A stretch of DNA of 64,000 bases. It comes from Sphingomicrobium aestuariivivum. Its GTDB lineage: Bacteria; Pseudomonadota; Alphaproteobacteria; Sphingomonadales; Sphingomonadaceae. The translations under genes and the position numbers were made by a program. The stretch is taken from positions 1 through 64,000 of the forward strand of contig NZ_CP102629.1 in NCBI RefSeq assembly GCF_024721585.1, in the 5' to 3' direction. Below, one piece after another: positions 62,322 through 64,000 of this stretch. The first letter of the stretch is position 1; each line of letters opens with the position of its first letter. The notes under the pieces are model-generated. The model did not search any database. It saw nothing but the letters and a program-made list of their open reading frames with translations, and was not told the DNA's origin.

Positions 62322-64000
62322 CTAAGCGGCCTTGCGAGGGCTGCCATAATCGTAAGAGCTGTATCCATTCCGCTTGCCATATCCATACGTGTCACGTCGT
62401 TCGTCAAACTTTGTCAGTAGCGCCCCCACAATTCGAGCGTGGACCGAATCCAGACGGTCCAGGGCGGCGTTTGCCGTGGCAGCAGGCGTCCGATTGGATT
62501 CAACCACGAAGAGTGTCCCTTCTGCGTGATGAGCAAAGAGAAGCGCGTCCGCGAGCCCGAGCACTGGAGGTCCATCAATAATGACGTGATCAAAATGAAC
62601 CAGCGCTTCGTCGATGAATGCCGGAAGACTGCCCCCCGACAAAAGTTGGGCGGGCTGGGAAGGGCAGGTCCCCGCAAAGATTGCAGAGAGGTTTTCGGTG
62701 TCGGTCTCGTGGACGATATCAGCGAAACCGACCTTCCCCATCAGGTGATCGCTTAGCCCCCGATCAAGTGGCAGGGAGAGCAAGGCGTGTATCGACGGCG
62801 AGCGCAAATCACCATCCACTAACAGGACGCTTGCGCCCGTAGAGGCGAGATCGCGAGCCAAGGAGAGCGTAGTAGTAGACTTTCCTTCTTTCTCACGGCT
62901 GGACGTTACGAAGAGCGAGCGCGGAAATCCTTTCTCCGACAAATATTTGATCGTCGTGAGAGCCGAGTAGTAGGATTCTGTCAGTGCCAACTGTTCGACG
63001 TGGGACTTTCTCTTGCCTTCCTTGTTCAGCAGCTTGGGCGTCTGGCCCAGAAGGGGCACACCGAGCTTGCTTGCTAGGTCGTCAGGCGTGAGGCGCGCGC
63101 GCCTTAGTTGTTCATAGCCGAGAATGGCAGCAAATGATGCGGCTGCACCAAGCAACAGTGAGAGGGCAATGTTTCGCAGCGCGTTCGGGCTGGAAGGCGC
63201 GGCAGGCACCACGGCTTCGTCGACGACGCTGATCCGATTGGCGGTTGTTGTACCCGCCACGCCGATTTCCTTGTAGCGTTGAAGCAGGCCCTCATACAGC
63301 TGCCGATTGGTATCGATGTCACGCTGAATGATCTTCAGCCCGATCCCGCTCTGCTGTTCATCAAGAACTGCGACCTTTGCCTGTTCAACTTGTGCCCTAA
63401 GCGCCCTTTCTGCTGCGAGCGCCTGGAGATACTCACCCTCAAGGCCAGCGCCGATGGAGTTGTCCACGCGTGTCTGCTCGGCTGAGATCTGGCGATCAAG
63501 CTCGCCAATCTGTTCTTTAAGCGCGACGACCTTTGGGTATTCGGGGCCGAAATCGCTCTGGAGCTTGCTCAATTCGCCACGTTTTTCAGCGCGTTCATAG
63601 CGTAGCCGTGAAATCGTATCATTGCTTAGGGCCTCTGAAGCCGCCTTGCCGCCGTTGTTAGAGCGAAACTGCGATTCAGCGCGAACGCGCTCGGCCGTTG
63701 CCTGCGTCAGTTCCGCATTGAGGCGGGCGAGGGTTGCGCCGTCGATGGTCGTCGTGCTGGCATCGCTCGACACGCCCTGCTCGCCGATCAGTCCTGTCCT
63801 GCGGGCATAATCTGCCGCCTGCCGCTCGCTGTCTTCGAGGCGGCCGCGGACTTCCTCGAGCCGTCCAGCCAAGAAGTCGCGAGCCATGCGAGTGGCTTCG
63901 AAGCGCTGCTCGAGATCCATCTCCATATATTGCTGCGCGACGGCATTGGCGACGCGCGCAGCGCGTTGCGGATCGCGCGCCGTGAAATCGACGGTAACGA
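62322..64000 (-). CDS. Polysaccharide copolymerase / BY-kinase (Wzc/GumC-like), 5' end outside window
   Basis: The visible 558 residues start in the Wzz/GumC domain (TARDPQRAARVANAVAQQYM), then a long periplasmic coiled coil (about residues 40-230) and a TM helix (LSLLLGAAASFAAILGY). The C-terminal bacterial tyrosine kinase domain has Walker A SREKEGKSTTTLSLARDLAS, Walker A' VLLVDGDLRSP and Walker B HVIIDGPPVLG. A tyrosine-rich tail (TYGYGKRNGYSSYDYGS) is the autophosphorylation cluster. It controls chain length and export of exopolysaccharide across the inner membrane, with its kinase cycling between states. The N-terminal TM and the start lie beyond 64000. Confidence 0.93.
   Translation of the reverse strand, partial: VTVDFTARDPQRAARVANAVAQQYMEMDLEQRFEATRMARDFLAGRLEEVRGRLEDSERQAADYARRTGLIGEQGVSSDASTTTIDGATLARLNAELTQATAERVRAESQFRSNNGGKAASEALSNDTISRLRYERAEKRGELSKLQSDFGPEYPKVVALKEQIGELDRQISAEQTRVDNSIGAGLEGEYLQALAAERALRAQVEQAKVAVLDEQQSGIGLKIIQRDIDTNRQLYEGLLQRYKEIGVAGTTTANRISVVDEAVVPAAPSSPNALRNIALSLLLGAAASFAAILGYEQLRRARLTPDDLASKLGVPLLGQTPKLLNKEGKRKSHVEQLALTESYYSALTTIKYLSEKGFPRSLFVTSSREKEGKSTTTLSLARDLASTGASVLLVDGDLRSPSIHALLSLPLDRGLSDHLMGKVGFADIVHETDTENLSAIFAGTCPSQPAQLLSGGSLPAFIDEALVHFDHVIIDGPPVLGLADALLFAHHAEGTLFVVESNRTPAATANAALDRLDSVHARIVGALLTKFDERRDTYGYGKRNGYSSYDYGSPRKAA

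Overview
The window is high-GC alphaproteobacterial chromosome, most likely from a marine or freshwater member of the Sphingomonadales. The reasons are a CcrM-type GANTC methyltransferase, an RcdA-family (DUF1465) protein, an aa3 oxidase subunit IV of the alphaproteobacterial type, a split PntA (alpha-1/alpha-2), and a LOV-HTH regulator that is close in sequence and length to EL222 of Erythrobacter litoralis. Genes are densely packed, many with 4-base start/stop overlaps.

Region by region. 1-7341: the 5' 2447 codons of a giant secreted beta-repeat adhesin on the minus strand, whose 3' end lies outside the window. Directly upstream is a TIGR03032-family gene. A close paralog of that gene lies at 11454-12638. 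Both are followed by the same two-hairpin element, which in the first case is the leader of the adhesin. Between the paralogs lie an N-terminally short hydrolase, a compact tyrosine recombinase with nearby repeats, and a small potassium channel. 12.7-18.0 kb: a CtlX-like hydrolase, a blue-light regulator divergent from a CoA-transferase, and a c-di-GMP group (receiver, EAL, tandem PilZ). 18-28.9 kb: housekeeping and metabolism (MsrA, TsaC/Sua5, acyl-CoA dehydrogenase, GntR, nitroreductase, POT peptide transporter, paired active and inactive amidohydrolases, NnrU, Na+/amino-acid symporter). 28.9-34.8 kb: glmM, a ThiD-VOC fusion, an ABM protein, rnhB, ccrM and folP. Ten GANTC sites sit in the 195-bp gap before ccrM. 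34.8-43.1 kb: an SDR, a degenerate NtrC-type regulator, cox subunit IV, and the pnt genes. The pnt genes are interrupted by a 32-residue peptide gene and a CHASE2-EAL gene on the opposite strand. 43.3-54.7 kb: racemase-like protein, GH16 glucanase, ZIP transporter, MarR with a perfect palindromic operator, uvrC-recO-apaG, ugd, phosphatase, surE, a cysteine-poor DksA, two DUF465 proteins, and RcdA. 54.7-64 kb: nitronate monooxygenase, UDP-glucuronate epimerase, MscS, a secreted DUF305-LVIVD protein whose start lies in a perfect long hairpin, a tandem pair of 49-residue RiPP-precursor-like peptides, a nucleotidyltransferase of the kind seen in RiPP loci, and the edge of an exopolysaccharide cluster (Wzc/BY-kinase).

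Surface life is the common theme: adhesin, c-di-GMP enzymes, light sensing, ugd plus epimerase supplying UDP-glucuronate and UDP-galacturonate, and a polysaccharide copolymerase. Cell-cycle control (CcrM, RcdA) is the second. The least explained parts are the tandem peptides at 60.5-61.0 kb, the TIGR03032/adhesin/leader duplication, and the GANTC cluster before ccrM.
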